From Arsenophonus sp045399315 (lineage in GTDB: Bacteria > Pseudomonadota > Gammaproteobacteria > Enterobacterales > Enterobacteriaceae), in contig DAYVGO010000008.1 of NCBI GenBank assembly GCA_045399315.1, forward strand, positions 1 through 64,000: a stretch of 64,000 bases of DNA, in the 5' to 3' direction. How positions within the stretch are numbered: position 1 is the first letter of the stretch; each line of letters opens with the position of its first letter. The notes under the pieces were generated by a model. The model worked only from the letters and a program-made list of their open reading frames with translations. It was not told the DNA's origin and ran no database searches. This document shows, in pieces, positions 1-9,364 of the stretch. The position numbers were made by a program, and so were the translations under genes.

Positions 1-160
1 TAACTCACGGTTTTCACGCTCCAATTCTTTTATCCTCTGGCTCTCTTTTGGAAGCAATAGTGCGAAGGCTCTCCATTCAGATTTGTATTCATTAGGCTGC
101 TCTAGCACCATTCCTTACTACTCGTTCCCGAAATTCAGAGGAATAACGATTAGACGACAT
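1..160 (-). pseudogene. IS3-family OrfA transposase fragment, frameshifted and internally deleted
   Basis: On the minus strand an ATG at 160 opens a product starting MSSNRYSSEFRERVV, typical of the helix-turn-helix OrfA of IS3-family elements. A one-base insertion just after this shifts the frame; the next frame continues MVLEQPNEYKSEW, and further on the zipper segment RIKELERENREL is recognisable. The stretch that usually separates these two parts, holding the rest of the helix-turn-helix, is missing, so there is an internal deletion as well as the frameshift. It runs off the left edge. It cannot give a normal OrfA. Confidence 0.75.
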
Positions 161-213
161 TTGGGTCTCCTTTTGACTGACTATTTAGTCTCCAAGATTC
201 CCGGGGTAGTTCA
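1..213 (-). mobile_element. IS3-family insertion sequence, terminal part
   Basis: Read on the minus strand, the element begins at 213 with TGAACTACCCCGGGAATC, an end typical of IS3-family elements, followed about 50 bases later by the start of an OrfA-type transposase gene. Immediately beyond 213 on the plus strand the sequence becomes the C-terminal coding part of a LeuO-like regulator, so 213/214 looks like the exact insertion boundary. The rest lies left of the window. The transposase reading frame is already damaged, so this copy is probably immobile unless complemented. Family assignment is from the OrfA motifs and terminus; the exact IS name is unknown. Confidence 0.75.
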
Positions 214-390
214 ATTGTTTCTCAAACTCATTTTGTCGCTATTGCGCCAAAATGGCTTGTTGAATATTATTCAAAACAGTTAAATTTAAAATCGGGTGAA
301 TTACCTTGGGAAAGAACAGCACGACCATGTTATTTGATCTGGCATGAATCCACAACTCGTGATAAAGGATATAAGTGAATGAAAACATAA
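214..390 (+). pseudogene. leuO: leuO 3' remnant (LysR-type regulator) cut by the IS element
   Basis: Frame 1 reads IVSQTHFVAIAPKWLVEYY and, further on, CYLIWHES then TTRDKGYK, which match the C-terminal effector domain of LeuO in E. coli. A TGA at 376-378 stands where LeuO has Trp in its KGxxWM ending, and three more codons follow before TAA at 388-390. Everything upstream of the last 55 or so codons is replaced by the IS3-family end. LeuO is an H-NS antagonist and global regulator next to ilvIH and cra in E. coli, so position supports the call. The remnant has no DNA-binding domain and is non-functional. Confidence 0.75.
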
Positions 391-765
391 TTATTAGGTC
401 AGCTTAATAATTAATAACTTGAATACCTTATCGTATAATCTACAAATAAGTTGGTAGGGATAGATAATAAGGTTTGCTTTTAAAGATAGCTTGTAAATTA
501 TCCTATTACAATTATCAAATTGATATCTAAAAATTTTTTTATAAAAACACTGTTATGCCAAGTCATTGTTACGTTAGTATGGATTTGGCGTGATCGTGTT
601 TTTTAATTTCAGTAAATCCTCTTTTTTTATTCAGCAATTATGTATAATGCTGCTATTAGCTAACAATTGTACGCTGAACTTATTTTTTTATAACTTTAGC
701 AACTATAACCATTGTAATTGAATAATTATATTTTTTAAATAAAAGTCTTACTAAGAGAAGATATT
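391..765. other. AT-rich intergenic stretch, no gene seen
   Basis: About 375 bases of AT-rich sequence with no open frame that resembles a protein and no clear terminator. In E. coli ilvI and ilvH lie between leuO and cra; neither can be recognised here. The last bases carry an AAGAGAAG purine stretch that could be the ribosome binding site of the downstream acyl-CoA ligase relic. Confidence 0.5.
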
Positions 766-2567
766 TTGACTATTGAGAATTTGCATTCTTATATTTAGTT
801 AACCAGTTTCAACAAAAGATTAATTCGCCAACTTTAGCTAAAAGCGTTGCTTTTAGATAATGGTCAGTCATTAAACAAAGTCAGTTAACTTGGCATGAAA
901 TTGGGCAAAAACAGAATTCATTTCTTTAGCATTACTTGAATTCGGTGTAGATATACAAGAAAATGTGGCTATTTTCGCTGATAATAGTATGAATTGGTCT
1001 TTAACTGATCTCGCCATTTTACAAATCAGGGCGGTGACGGTACCCCCTCTATGTAACCAGTAGTTTCACTCAAGCCGCTTATATCTTAAATGATGCTAAT
1101 ATTTGTATCTTATTTGTCAGTGATCAAGCTTAATGTGATGTTGCTAAGTCTCTATTTAAACTTTCTCCTAAGCTAACGGCTATCATTGTTTTTAATGAAC
1201 AGATTGATATTGCTAATTGTGATAAAACCTACCGTTTATCTGAATTAATGCAGAAACCTTTAACCCTATTGTTGACTTAATTGAAACAACAGATTACACA
1301 ATATCAATTAGTGATTTATTTACATTGAGTTATACTTCAGGCACAACCGATGAGCCTAAAGGTGTCATGCTTGACTATGCCAATATGGCGGCTCAGTTTT
1401 ATTTACATGATGAACGTTTAACCTTAACTGAGTCAGATATTTCACTTTGTTTTTTACTCCTTTCTTATGTTTTTGAACGGGCATGGAGCTTCTATGTTAT
1501 GCACATTGGCGCCAAAAATGTCTATCTAACAGATCCCCATAGTGCAAGAGAGGCAATAGTTGTGGTAAAACCGACTGTGATGTGTGTGCGGTTCCTCGTT
1601 TTTATGAAAAAGTTTATAGTGCAATATAGCAGAAAGTTTCTCAAGCAGCTTGGCTACGCAGACAACTTTTCCATTGGGCACTAGTGCAAGGTAAACGTCA
1701 AGTAACATTAGTTCAACAAGGAAAAAAAGCAATTGGCTGCATCGTTTTTTTATCGTATCTCAGATAAACTAGTATTAACCAAATTGAAAAAGATTTTAGG
1801 TGATCGGGTGTGTTTTTTACCAGCCGCTGGCGCCCATCTTGATGATGAAATTATTCGTTTCTTTTTAGCAGCAGGGATTAATATCAAATATGGTTATGGT
1901 ATGACAGAAACCTGTGCGACAATTTTCTATTGGCAAGAGAATAATTATAGCTTAGGCTCTATATATGTACGCCGTTATCTGATATACAAGTGCGTATTAG
2001 CTAGGAAAATGAGATCCAGGTGAAAGGGCCTATCATGATGAGAGGTTATTTTAATAAGCTGGAGAAAACAGCACAAGCCTTCACCCAATATAGTTGGTTT
2101 AAAACTGGAGATGCAGGTAGGCTTGATAGTGCCGGAAACTTATTTATTACCGAACCGTTAAAAGATTTAATGAAAACCTCTAATGGTAAATATATTGCTC
2201 CTCAGCTGATTGAAGGCACATTAGCTCAAGATCGTTTTATTGAACATATGCAATAATAGCTGATGCGCGTAAATTTGTTTCTGCTTTAATCGTACCTTGT
2301 TTTGATTCACTTAAAGAGTATGCCTGTTCAATTAATTTGCAATATCACTGTCGATTAGAACTGTTACGCAATAGCCGTATTGTTGATCTTTTTGATTTAC
2401 GTCTGAAAGAAATGCAAAAGAATTTTGCTAATTTTCATCAAGTGAAATGTTTTACTCTATTACCTATTGACTTTTCCATGGAAAGTGAAGAGTTAATGCT
2501 TACCTTAAAATTAAGGCGCCACATCATCTCTGAACGCTATCAACGTGAAATTGAATCCATGTATTAA
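766..2567 (+). pseudogene. Long-chain fatty acid-CoA ligase (FadD15/FAA1-type), heavily disrupted
   Basis: Fragments in all three frames add up to one AMP-forming acyl-CoA synthetase: an N-terminal part with LVNQFQQKI and VAIFADNSMNWSL, the P-loop-like signature SYTSGTTDEPKG near 1328-1363, the YGMTET motif near 1893, and a C-terminal part with MMRGYFNK and KTGDAG near 2038-2115. At least five stops or frameshifts interrupt it. The enzyme would activate long-chain fatty acids with ATP and CoA at the inner membrane. It resembles the FAA1-like eukaryotic-type ligases of enterobacteria more than FadD proper. Start at a TTG behind AAGAGAAG is the best guess. It sits where E. coli has ilvIH. Confidence 0.8.
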
Positions 2568-2661
2568 GATTAGATTGTGATACTATTTTCATTATGTAAA
2601 ATAGCGAATTTTGCGGTGAAAATCTCCCTTCGGCAAGTTAAAATATACCAACATTTATTGT

Positions 2662-2682
2662 CCCAAATTTTTGGGGTTTTTC
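2662..2682 (+). terminator. Candidate rho-independent terminator after the acyl-CoA ligase relic
   Basis: CCCAAA and TTTGGG form a compact stem with a two-base tip (probably opening to a larger loop), followed by G and a run of T. It lies 95 bases after the ligase remnant and just before cra, so it would separate the two transcripts. The stem is short, so confidence is moderate. Confidence 0.45.
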
Positions 2683-2706
2683 CTATTTGTGAAAGGGGTC
2701 ATCAAC

Positions 2707-3713
2707 GTGAAATTGGATGAAATTGCCCGTTTGGCTGGGGTTTCTCGTACAACTGCCAGTTATGTGATCAATGGTAAAGCAAAACAGTATCGAGTTAGTG
2801 ATAAGACAGTAAAAAGAGTGATGTCGGTTGTTAGGGAATATAACTATTACCCAAATGCTGTTGCTGCAGGGCTTCGAGCTGGTCGTACACATTCAATTGG
2901 CTTGGTGATCCCTGATTTAGAAAATATCAGTTATACCCGTATTGCAAATTATCTTGAACGTAAAGCACGTCAATGTGGTTACCAGTTACTTATTGCTTGT
3001 TCTGAGGATCAACCAGATAACGAAATTCAATGTATTGAGCATTTACTAAAACGTCAGGTGGATGCAATCATTGTTTCTACTGCTTTAGCACCAGAACATC
3101 CTTTCTATCATCGCTGGGCAAACCGTTCATTACCCATAATTGCTTTAGATCGAGCATTAGAGCAGGAACATTTTATTAGTGTCGTTGGTGATGATTTACA
3201 AGATGCCGAAATGTTAGCAACTGAATTACGTAAATTTCCGGTTGAAAAAGTTCTCTACTTAGGTGCGTTACCAGAGCTTTCTGTAAGCTTATTACGTGAA
3301 CAAGGATTTAGAGAATCTTGGCATAATGATTCAGATACGGTTACTTATTTATATTCTAGTAGTTATGAACGTCACGTTGCTGAAGAAACCTTTGCTCAGT
3401 GGCTAAATCATAATGACATACCGCAGGCGTTTTTTACCACGTCGTTTTCTCTGTTACAGGGGGTAATGGATGTGATGTTAAAGCGTAATGGACAATTAGC
3501 CAATGATATAGTTATTGCAACTTTTGGTGATAATGAATTGTTAGATTTTTTTCCTGCCCGGTATTGTCAGTTGTTCAACGTCATCAAGTTATCGCAGATA
3601 AAGTGATAGAACTGGTATTAGCCAGTTTAAGTGAGAATGAAAAGCCCGACACTGGTATTACACGCATTCAGCGTGACTTATGTCGCAGAGGTAGCTTAAG
3701 TCGAAAAATTTAA
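2707..3713 (+). pseudogene. cra: cra (fruR), catabolite repressor/activator, single frameshift near the 3' end
   Basis: LacI-family regulator of carbon flow that senses fructose phosphates. The GTG start at 2707 gives the standard N-terminus KLDEIARLAGVSRTTASYV (helix-turn-helix, residues 1-22), followed by a periplasmic-binding-type effector domain almost colinear with E. coli Cra. At about 3557 one base is missing: the frame leaves LLDFF and runs to a stop at 3606, while the next frame continues LSVVQRHQVIADKV to the usual ending RRGSLSRKI and TAA at 3711-3713. About 50 C-terminal residues are lost or scrambled. The DNA-binding domain and most of the sensor remain, so partial function cannot be excluded; a sequencing error would also give this picture. 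It precedes mraZ as in E. coli. Confidence 0.85.
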
Positions 3714-4268
3714 CTTAAGTTAAAAACAGTGAGTTAAATTTTAAAAAATGTTCTGTTAAGATGAAGCATTTTGTATAAATTAATAAGCTAATAACAACAA
3801 ATGGTAATATTTCAGATAATTCTTAATAAAATTGTTTCGAATATTAAAATTTACACATAAAATAGTCACGGACTGATTAGAATATTTTTCTATTCAAAGC
3901 ATAGACATTATACGATTAGCGATATAAAAAATCACTGTATATTTATCAGTGTATGTAATATGCTGATAAATAATATAAATTTTAAAATTTTGCTACAAAT
4001 AATTTTAGGGAAGTTTGATTTATTGTTATTTATGTGGTCAAAGTGTTATCTAAAAGTTGATTTAAAATGAAGCATTGGTTGTATATTTTGATTTTTATTT
4101 CATATTATGCGAACTAAATAAGTTTCGTCAGTGAATATAAGTATAAAAATCAATTTATTCAATTTTATCATAACGTTAATAGTTTTTAATTTTTTACTCG
4201 TCAGAAAACCCACTCAATCATCTTCCAACATTATTCTGTAAATAAAACTAGAGCACTATGGCTCTTGC

Positions 4269-4298
4269 TTGACAAGATTTTCATACCCTTCGTAAACT
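4269..4298 (+). promoter_or_regulatory. Pmra-type sigma70 promoter of the division/cell wall cluster
   Basis: TTGACA at 4269-4274 and TAAACT at 4293-4298 are separated by 18 bases. The arrangement and surrounding bases closely follow the E. coli mraZ promoter, which drives the first genes of the cluster. It lies 64 bases before mraZ. Confidence 0.8.
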
Positions 4299-4308
4299 CT
4301 ATAGTAGG

Positions 4309-4333
4309 TGGGAAATTATGGTGTAATGTGGTG
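4309..4333 (+). promoter_or_regulatory. MraZ operator boxes (three 10-bp-spaced repeats)
   Basis: TGGGA at 4309, TGGTG at 4319 and TGGTG at 4329 repeat every 10 bases just after the -10 element. MraZ is known to bind TGGG-type direct repeats with five-base spacers in this position and to repress its own cluster. Two of the three boxes have T in place of the fourth-position G, so binding may be weaker than in E. coli. Functional autoregulation is inferred. Confidence 0.7.
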
Positions 4334-4362
4334 ATTTTTGTAATATAAGGGTTGAATAGAGT

Positions 4363-4821
4363 ATGTTTCGTGGTGCAACACTCGTCAATCTCGACAGCAA
4401 AGGGCGATTAACTGTACCTACACGTTATCGCGGTATGCTGAACGAGGAGTCAGAAGGGCAGATGGTTTTTACTATCGACCTTCATCAGCCATGCCTATTA
4501 CTTTATACATTACCCGAATGGGAAATTATCGAAAAAAAACTATCACAACTTTCTGCTATGAATCCGGCTGAACGTCGTGTTCAGCGTTTATTACTTGGAC
4601 ATGCCAGTGAATGTCAGATGGATGGTGCAGGTCGTCTGTTGCTCGCTAATACCTTGCGGCAACATGCAGGGCTTAAGAAAGTGGTTATGCTGGTTGGTCA
4701 AATTAATAAATTTGAGTTATGGGATGAGCAGACTTGGTATCAGCAAGTGCAGGCAGATATTGAAGCTGAGCGGAGTGCAAATGAACCATTATCAACCCGG
4801 CTACAGGATCTATCTCTTTAA
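4363..4821 (+). CDS. mraZ: MraZ, transcriptional regulator of the mra cluster
   Basis: 152 residues, the same length as E. coli MraZ. It has the two tandem SpoVT/AbrB-like halves, each with the characteristic DxxGR segment: LVNLDSKGRLTVPTRYR near residues 7-23 and QMDGAGRLLL near residues 86-95. MraZ forms a ring-shaped oligomer that binds repeats at its own promoter and represses the cluster. The ATG follows AAGGG by eleven bases. It is first in the operon, one base ahead of rsmH. Intact, and its operator upstream is recognisable. Confidence 0.95.
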   Translation: MFRGATLVNLDSKGRLTVPTRYRGMLNEESEGQMVFTIDLHQPCLLLYTLPEWEIIEKKLSQLSAMNPAERRVQRLLLGHASECQMDGAGRLLLANTLRQHAGLKKVVMLVGQINKFELWDEQTWYQQVQADIEAERSANEPLSTRLQDLSL

Positions 4822-4822
4822 T

Positions 4823-5776
4823 ATGGCATATAGTCAATTTAACCATATCAGCGTGCTTCTTGATGAAGCAGTCAATGGATTGAATATCAGAGCAAATGGA
4901 ATTTATGTCGACGGTACTTTCGGCCGAGGAGGGCACTCACAATTAATTCTCTCTCGATTAGGGAAAGAAGGGCGCCTGATAGCAATAGATCGTGATCCGC
5001 AAGCTGTGGCAGTGGCACAACAAATGATTACTGATGCCCGATTTTCAATTAAATATGGTTCTTTCTCTCAGTTGCAAACATTTATTGAAGAAGAGGAATT
5101 AGTTGGCAAGATTGATGGATTACTGCTGGATTTAGGTGTTTCATCACCACAATTAGATGATCCAGTGCGAGGTTTTTCTTTTATGCGTGATGGGCCATTA
5201 GATATGCGGATGGATCCAACCACAGGTCAATCGGCGGCTGAATGGTTAATGAAAGCTGAGGAAGCAGATATAGCCTGGGTGTTAAAAACATATGGCGAAG
5301 AACGATTTGCGAAAAGAATTGCGAAAGCGATTGTTGCTCGTAACCATCATTCAGTCGAAGAGCCATTAACACGGACCAAGCAATTGGCAGATTTAATCGC
5401 GCAAGTTAGTCCGTTTAAGGAGAAACACAAGCATCCAGCAACACGATCGTTCCAGGCAATTCGTATTTATATCAATAGTGAATTGGAGGAGATAGCAAAA
5501 GTTATGGAGGGGGCATTAAATATATTGTCACCGCATGGGCGGCTATCGATTATTAGTTTTCACTCATTGGAAGATAGATTGGTAAAGCGTTTTATTCGTG
5601 AATATAGCAGAGGACCAAAAGTCCCTGTCGGATTACCGCTAACAGATATGCAATTAAAGTCGTTCGGTAGCCCAGCATTAAAAGTATTAGGCAAACTGAA
5701 ACCGACAACAAAAGAAGTTATGGAAAATCCACGAGCAAGAAGCTCTGTTGTGCGTTTTGCTGAAATGTTGGAATGA
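4823..5776 (+). CDS. rsmH: RsmH (MraW), 16S rRNA m4C1402 methyltransferase
   Basis: 317 residues when started at the ATG at 4823, one base after the mraZ stop; the open frame extends upstream inside mraZ, but the product MAYSQFNHISVLLDEAV matches the known N-terminus. It methylates N4 of C1402 in the decoding centre of 16S rRNA using S-adenosylmethionine. Visible motifs are the SAM-binding YVDGTFGRGGHS (residues about 30-41), LLLDLGVSSPQLD near 102, and the RSFQAIRIYIN and SFHSLEDRLVK segments. It overlaps ftsL by four bases, so the two are probably translationally coupled. Confidence 0.95.
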   Translation: MAYSQFNHISVLLDEAVNGLNIRANGIYVDGTFGRGGHSQLILSRLGKEGRLIAIDRDPQAVAVAQQMITDARFSIKYGSFSQLQTFIEEEELVGKIDGLLLDLGVSSPQLDDPVRGFSFMRDGPLDMRMDPTTGQSAAEWLMKAEEADIAWVLKTYGEERFAKRIAKAIVARNHHSVEEPLTRTKQLADLIAQVSPFKEKHKHPATRSFQAIRIYINSELEEIAKVMEGALNILSPHGRLSIISFHSLEDRLVKRFIREYSRGPKVPVGLPLTDMQLKSFGSPALKVLGKLKPTTKEVMENPRARSSVVRFAEMLE

Positions 5777-6096
5777 TAATGACAGCGGAAAAATATAGCT
5801 TAATTAGGATCATTGGTTACGATATTTTTCGGCACGGTGCTGTCCCATTGATGCTGTTAATAGTGATTATTATCTCTGCGATTTCTATTGTCACAGTAAG
5901 TTATGAAACACGATTATTGACAGCACAAAAAGATCTTATGACAGAAGAAAAAGAATCTTTAGATATAGAATGGCGCAATTTGATTTTAGAGGAGAACTCA
6001 TTAGGCAATCATAGTCGAATTGAGCGCCTTTCAATAGAAAAGCTACACATGATCCATGTGGATCCGACGCAAGAACATATTGTGATTGCAAAATAG
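5773..6096 (+). CDS. ftsL: FtsL, divisome protein
   Basis: 107 residues, a little shorter than the E. coli protein at the cytoplasmic N-terminus. A single membrane segment (about residues 22-42, AVPLMLLIVIIISAISIV) is followed by a periplasmic coiled coil ending in the conserved stretch LDIEWRNLILEENSLGNHSR. FtsL forms a complex with FtsB and FtsQ and activates FtsWI septal peptidoglycan synthesis. Start overlaps the rsmH stop by four bases. No damage seen. Confidence 0.93.
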   Translation: MIMTAEKYSLIRIIGYDIFRHGAVPLMLLIVIIISAISIVTVSYETRLLTAQKDLMTEEKESLDIEWRNLILEENSLGNHSRIERLSIEKLHMIHVDPTQEHIVIAK

Positions 6097-6120
6097 TTGG
6101 TTAGTAAATAGGTAAATAAC

Positions 6121-7890
6121 ATGAAGCCTGTGCGTTCGATGAAGTATAGAAGACGGTATGAAGAAAAAGTTAGCTATGTTAGCTGGCGCTTCTTGTTATT
6201 GTGCTCGGGAATAGGACTAGCACTAATTGGTCTCATTGTTCGAGTTACCTATCTACAAGTTATTAATCCCGAAGAGTTAGTTAGAGAAGGTGATATGCGT
6301 TCTCTACGCGTGCAAAAAGTAACTGCTGCACGCGGTATGATAAGCGATCGTGAAGGCCGCCGGTTAGCAGTAAGTGTTCCGGTTTACGCTATTTGGGCTG
6401 ATCCAAAAATAATTTATGAAAATGGTGGATTAACCAATGATGAACGTTGGCAAGCATTAGCTGATGAGCTCAGGATACCGCTGGAACAAGTTAATCGTAA
6501 AATTAGCCTTAACGCTAATAGTCGTTTTATCTATTTAGCTCGTCAGGTTAATCCGTCTGTAGGTGAATATATTGCTAAATTAAAAATAGCAGGTATTTAT
6601 TTACGTAAAGAGTCACGCCGTTATTATCCATCTGGTCCGGTAGCGGCTCATTTACTTGGTGTGACAGATATCGATGGTCAAGGGATTGAAGGAATTGAAA
6701 AAAGTTTTAATTATTTGTTAACTGGAGCACCAGGCGAAAGGATAGTGCGTAAAGATCGTTATGGGCGAGTTATTGAAGATATTTCATCCATTGATAGTCA
6801 AGTTGCCCACGATTTGGTATTAAGTATTGACGAACGTATACAGTCATTGGTTTATCGTGAGTTAACACACAGTGTAAAGGAAAATAAAGCGGAGTCGGGC
6901 ACTGCTATTTTAGTCGATGTTAATACTGGTGAAGTATTGGCGATGGCAAATAGTCCATCTTATAACCCGAATAATCTTGCTAGTACACCAACTGAAGTTA
7001 TGCGTAATCGTGCGATCACTGATGTATTTGAACCTGGTTCAACAGTTAAACCAATGGTAATTGTTAGTGCCTTGAATAATGGCATTATTAAAGCGAATGG
7101 TGTGTTAAATACTCAACCCTATGTGATTAATGGTCATGAAATTAAAGACGTAGCAAGGTATAGTGAGTTATCAATTACTGGTATTTTACAAAAATCAAGT
7201 AACGTTGGTGTTTCAAAGTTAGCATTAGCGATGCCTGCGGCTGAGCTAGTAGATGTTTATACTCGCTTTGGTTTAGGTAAACCGACTAATTTGGGTTTAA
7301 TAGGGGAAAGTAGTGGCATCTTTCCTAATAAAAAAAGGCGGTGGTCTGAATTTGAAAGGGCCACCTTTTCTTTTGGTTATGGGCTAATGGTAACACCGTT
7401 ACAATTAGTGCGAGTCTATGCAACAATTGGTAGTTTTGGTATTTATCGCCCGCTATCGATTACAAAAGTTGATCCACCAGTATCAGGTACTCGTATTTTC
7501 CCAGAGAGGGTTATGCGGACAGTGGTTCATATGATGGAAAGTGTTGCATTACCGGGTGGTGGTGGTGTCAGAGCTGCGATTAAAGGTTATCGAATAGCAA
7601 TTAAGACAGGTACAGCGAAAAAAGTTGGAAGTGATGGTCATTATGTTAATCAATATATCGCTTATACCGCTGGAGTTGCACCGGCAAGTAACCCTCGCTA
7701 TGCCCTGGTTGTGATTATCAATGAGCCTACTGCGGGAAAATATTATGGTGGTGCCGTTTCTGCTCCAGTATTTGGAACCATTATGGGTGGCGTCTTACGT
7801 TTAATGAATGTCGAGCCTGATGCATTGACCTCAGATAATAATGAATTAGTAATTAACAAAATAAAAGAGGATACAGGTGGCAGATCGTAA
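6121..7890 (+). CDS. ftsI: FtsI (PBP3), septal peptidoglycan transpeptidase
   Basis: 589 residues, the normal length. One membrane anchor lies at about residues 21-46, then the dimerisation/pedestal domain, then the penicillin-binding domain with all three active-site motifs: GSTVKPM (nucleophile serine, about residue 307), SSN (about 359) and KTGTAKK (about 494). It cross-links septal peptidoglycan in the periplasm together with FtsW. It lies 24 bases after ftsL and overlaps murE by 14 bases. Confidence 0.96.
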   Translation: MKPVRSMKYRRRYEEKVSYVSWRFLLLCSGIGLALIGLIVRVTYLQVINPEELVREGDMRSLRVQKVTAARGMISDREGRRLAVSVPVYAIWADPKIIYENGGLTNDERWQALADELRIPLEQVNRKISLNANSRFIYLARQVNPSVGEYIAKLKIAGIYLRKESRRYYPSGPVAAHLLGVTDIDGQGIEGIEKSFNYLLTGAPGERIVRKDRYGRVIEDISSIDSQVAHDLVLSIDERIQSLVYRELTHSVKENKAESGTAILVDVNTGEVLAMANSPSYNPNNLASTPTEVMRNRAITDVFEPGSTVKPMVIVSALNNGIIKANGVLNTQPYVINGHEIKDVARYSELSITGILQKSSNVGVSKLALAMPAAELVDVYTRFGLGKPTNLGLIGESSGIFPNKKRRWSEFERATFSFGYGLMVTPLQLVRVYATIGSFGIYRPLSITKVDPPVSGTRIFPERVMRTVVHMMESVALPGGGGVRAAIKGYRIAIKTGTAKKVGSDGHYVNQYIAYTAGVAPASNPRYALVVIINEPTAGKYYGGAVSAPVFGTIMGGVLRLMNVEPDALTSDNNELVINKIKEDTGGRS

Positions 7891-9364
7891 TCTACGCGAT
7901 TTACTTGCACAACTGGGTGTTAGCGCGCCAGATAAGGTGTTACGGGAGATGACACTTGATAGCCGTAAGGTAGAGGCAGGAGATCTATTTTTAGCGGTTC
8001 AGGGCCATCAAACAGATGGACGACAATATATTTCTCAAGCAATAGCACAAGGTGTTGCCGCAATTATTGCTGAAGCACAAGGAGTTGCAGAAGCTGGAAC
8101 TATTCGATATATGCATGAAGTTCCAGTGATTTATATTAACGATTTGAATAATCAGCTACCACTTTTAGCCGGAGAATTTTATCAACATCCGGCAGCAAAG
8201 CTACAATTAATTGGTGTAACAGGAACAAATGGTAAAACAACTACTACTCAGCTAATTGCTCAATGGGCGAAGGGGCTGGGTGAAGCTAGTGCAGTAATGG
8301 GCACGGTTGGTAATGGGATGTTAGGTCAGATTGTACCCAGTGAGAATACCACCGGCTCAGCGGTTGATGTGCAGGCTGAGTTGCAATTGTTGGTTGACAA
8401 ACAAGCTACTTTGGTCGCGATGGAAGTCTCTTCCCATGGCTTAGTGCAAGGTCGTGTTGTAGCTTTACCATTTACCGCTACTGTATTTACTAATTTAAGT
8501 CGTGATCATTTTGATTATCATGGTGATATGCAAAGCTATGCAGCAACAAAGTGGTTATTATTTTCTACCCATAAATCCGATAAACAGATTATTAATGTAG
8601 ATGATGATACTGGCTTACAGTGGCTTGAAAGACTGCCACAAGCATGTGCCGTTTCAATCGATAATCGAATACCTACAGCTTGGCAGGGGGCTTGGCTAGG
8701 CGTTGAACAAATTGATTATCATGATCGTGGAGCGACCATTCATTTTAACTCTACATGGGGAAAAGGCATACTACAAAGCCCGTTAATGGGGGCTTTTAAT
8801 GTTAATAATGTCATGCTGGCCATGGCGACACTCCTAATGATGGGTTATCCACTTGATGCGCTAATAAAATCATCGACTGCTTTGCAACCGGTTTGTGGGC
8901 GAATGGAGGTCTTCAGCTCACCAGGACGGCCAATTGTTGTTGTCGATTATGCTCATACTCCTGATGCGCTCGAAAAAGCATTAATTGCGATCCGTTTGCA
9001 TTGTCATGGTAAACTTTGGTGTGTATTCGGTTGTGGTGGTGATCGTGACAAAGGTAAACGTGCATTGATGGGCAGTGTGGCAGAACAATATGCTAATTTT
9101 GTGGTGATAACCGATGATAATCCGCGTAGCGAAGAGCCAAAAGCCATCATTAATGATATTTTAAGCGGTTTTCTTGATCCCGGTCGGGCAATACCGATTG
9201 TCGGGCGGGTGGAAGCGGTTACCAGTGCGATTATGCAGGCAAATGCTGATGATGTGATATTAATTGCGGGTAAAGGTCATGAAGATTATCAAATTATTGG
9301 TGATCGTAGGCTCGATTATTCCGATCGCCTAACGGTAGCACGATTATTGGGGGTGGTGATATGA
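7877..9364 (+). CDS. murE: MurE, UDP-MurNAc-Ala-Glu meso-diaminopimelate ligase
   Basis: 495 residues from a GTG start inside the end of ftsI; the product opens ADRNLRDLLAQ like E. coli MurE. It adds meso-diaminopimelate to the nucleotide precursor in the cytoplasm with ATP. Visible are the P-loop GTNGKTTTT (about residue 115), the Mur-ligase histidine region SRDHFDYH, and the DDNPRSEEP motif that marks meso-diaminopimelate rather than lysine specificity. It overlaps murF by four bases. Confidence 0.96.
   Translation: MADRNLRDLLAQLGVSAPDKVLREMTLDSRKVEAGDLFLAVQGHQTDGRQYISQAIAQGVAAIIAEAQGVAEAGTIRYMHEVPVIYINDLNNQLPLLAGEFYQHPAAKLQLIGVTGTNGKTTTTQLIAQWAKGLGEASAVMGTVGNGMLGQIVPSENTTGSAVDVQAELQLLVDKQATLVAMEVSSHGLVQGRVVALPFTATVFTNLSRDHFDYHGDMQSYAATKWLLFSTHKSDKQIINVDDDTGLQWLERLPQACAVSIDNRIPTAWQGAWLGVEQIDYHDRGATIHFNSTWGKGILQSPLMGAFNVNNVMLAMATLLMMGYPLDALIKSSTALQPVCGRMEVFSSPGRPIVVVDYAHTPDALEKALIAIRLHCHGKLWCVFGCGGDRDKGKRALMGSVAEQYANFVVITDDNPRSEEPKAIINDILSGFLDPGRAIPIVGRVEAVTSAIMQANADDVILIAGKGHEDYQIIGDRRLDYSDRLTVARLLGVVI

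Larger units (their letters stand above)
3714..4362. other. cra-mraZ intergenic region, AT-rich
   Basis: About 650 bases without a recognisable gene. Most is very AT-rich. An inverted repeat (ATTTATCAG at 3941-3949 and CTGATAAAT at 3963-3971, 13-base spacer) could form a hairpin but has no T-tract. The right end carries the mra promoter and MraZ boxes, described separately. E. coli also has a long cra-mraZ spacer, so length alone is not unusual. Confidence 0.6.

Noticed and set aside
83..283. 66-residue plus-strand open frame
   Set aside because: It spans the junction of the minus-strand IS3 end and the leuO remnant and reads neither in its real frame.
3941..3971. Inverted repeat upstream of mraZ
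   Set aside because: AT-rich, no T-tract and no known regulator site; likely chance in this composition.
4577..4822. Upstream extension of the rsmH frame inside mraZ
   Set aside because: Not conserved; MAYSQFNHISVLL at 4823 is the known start.
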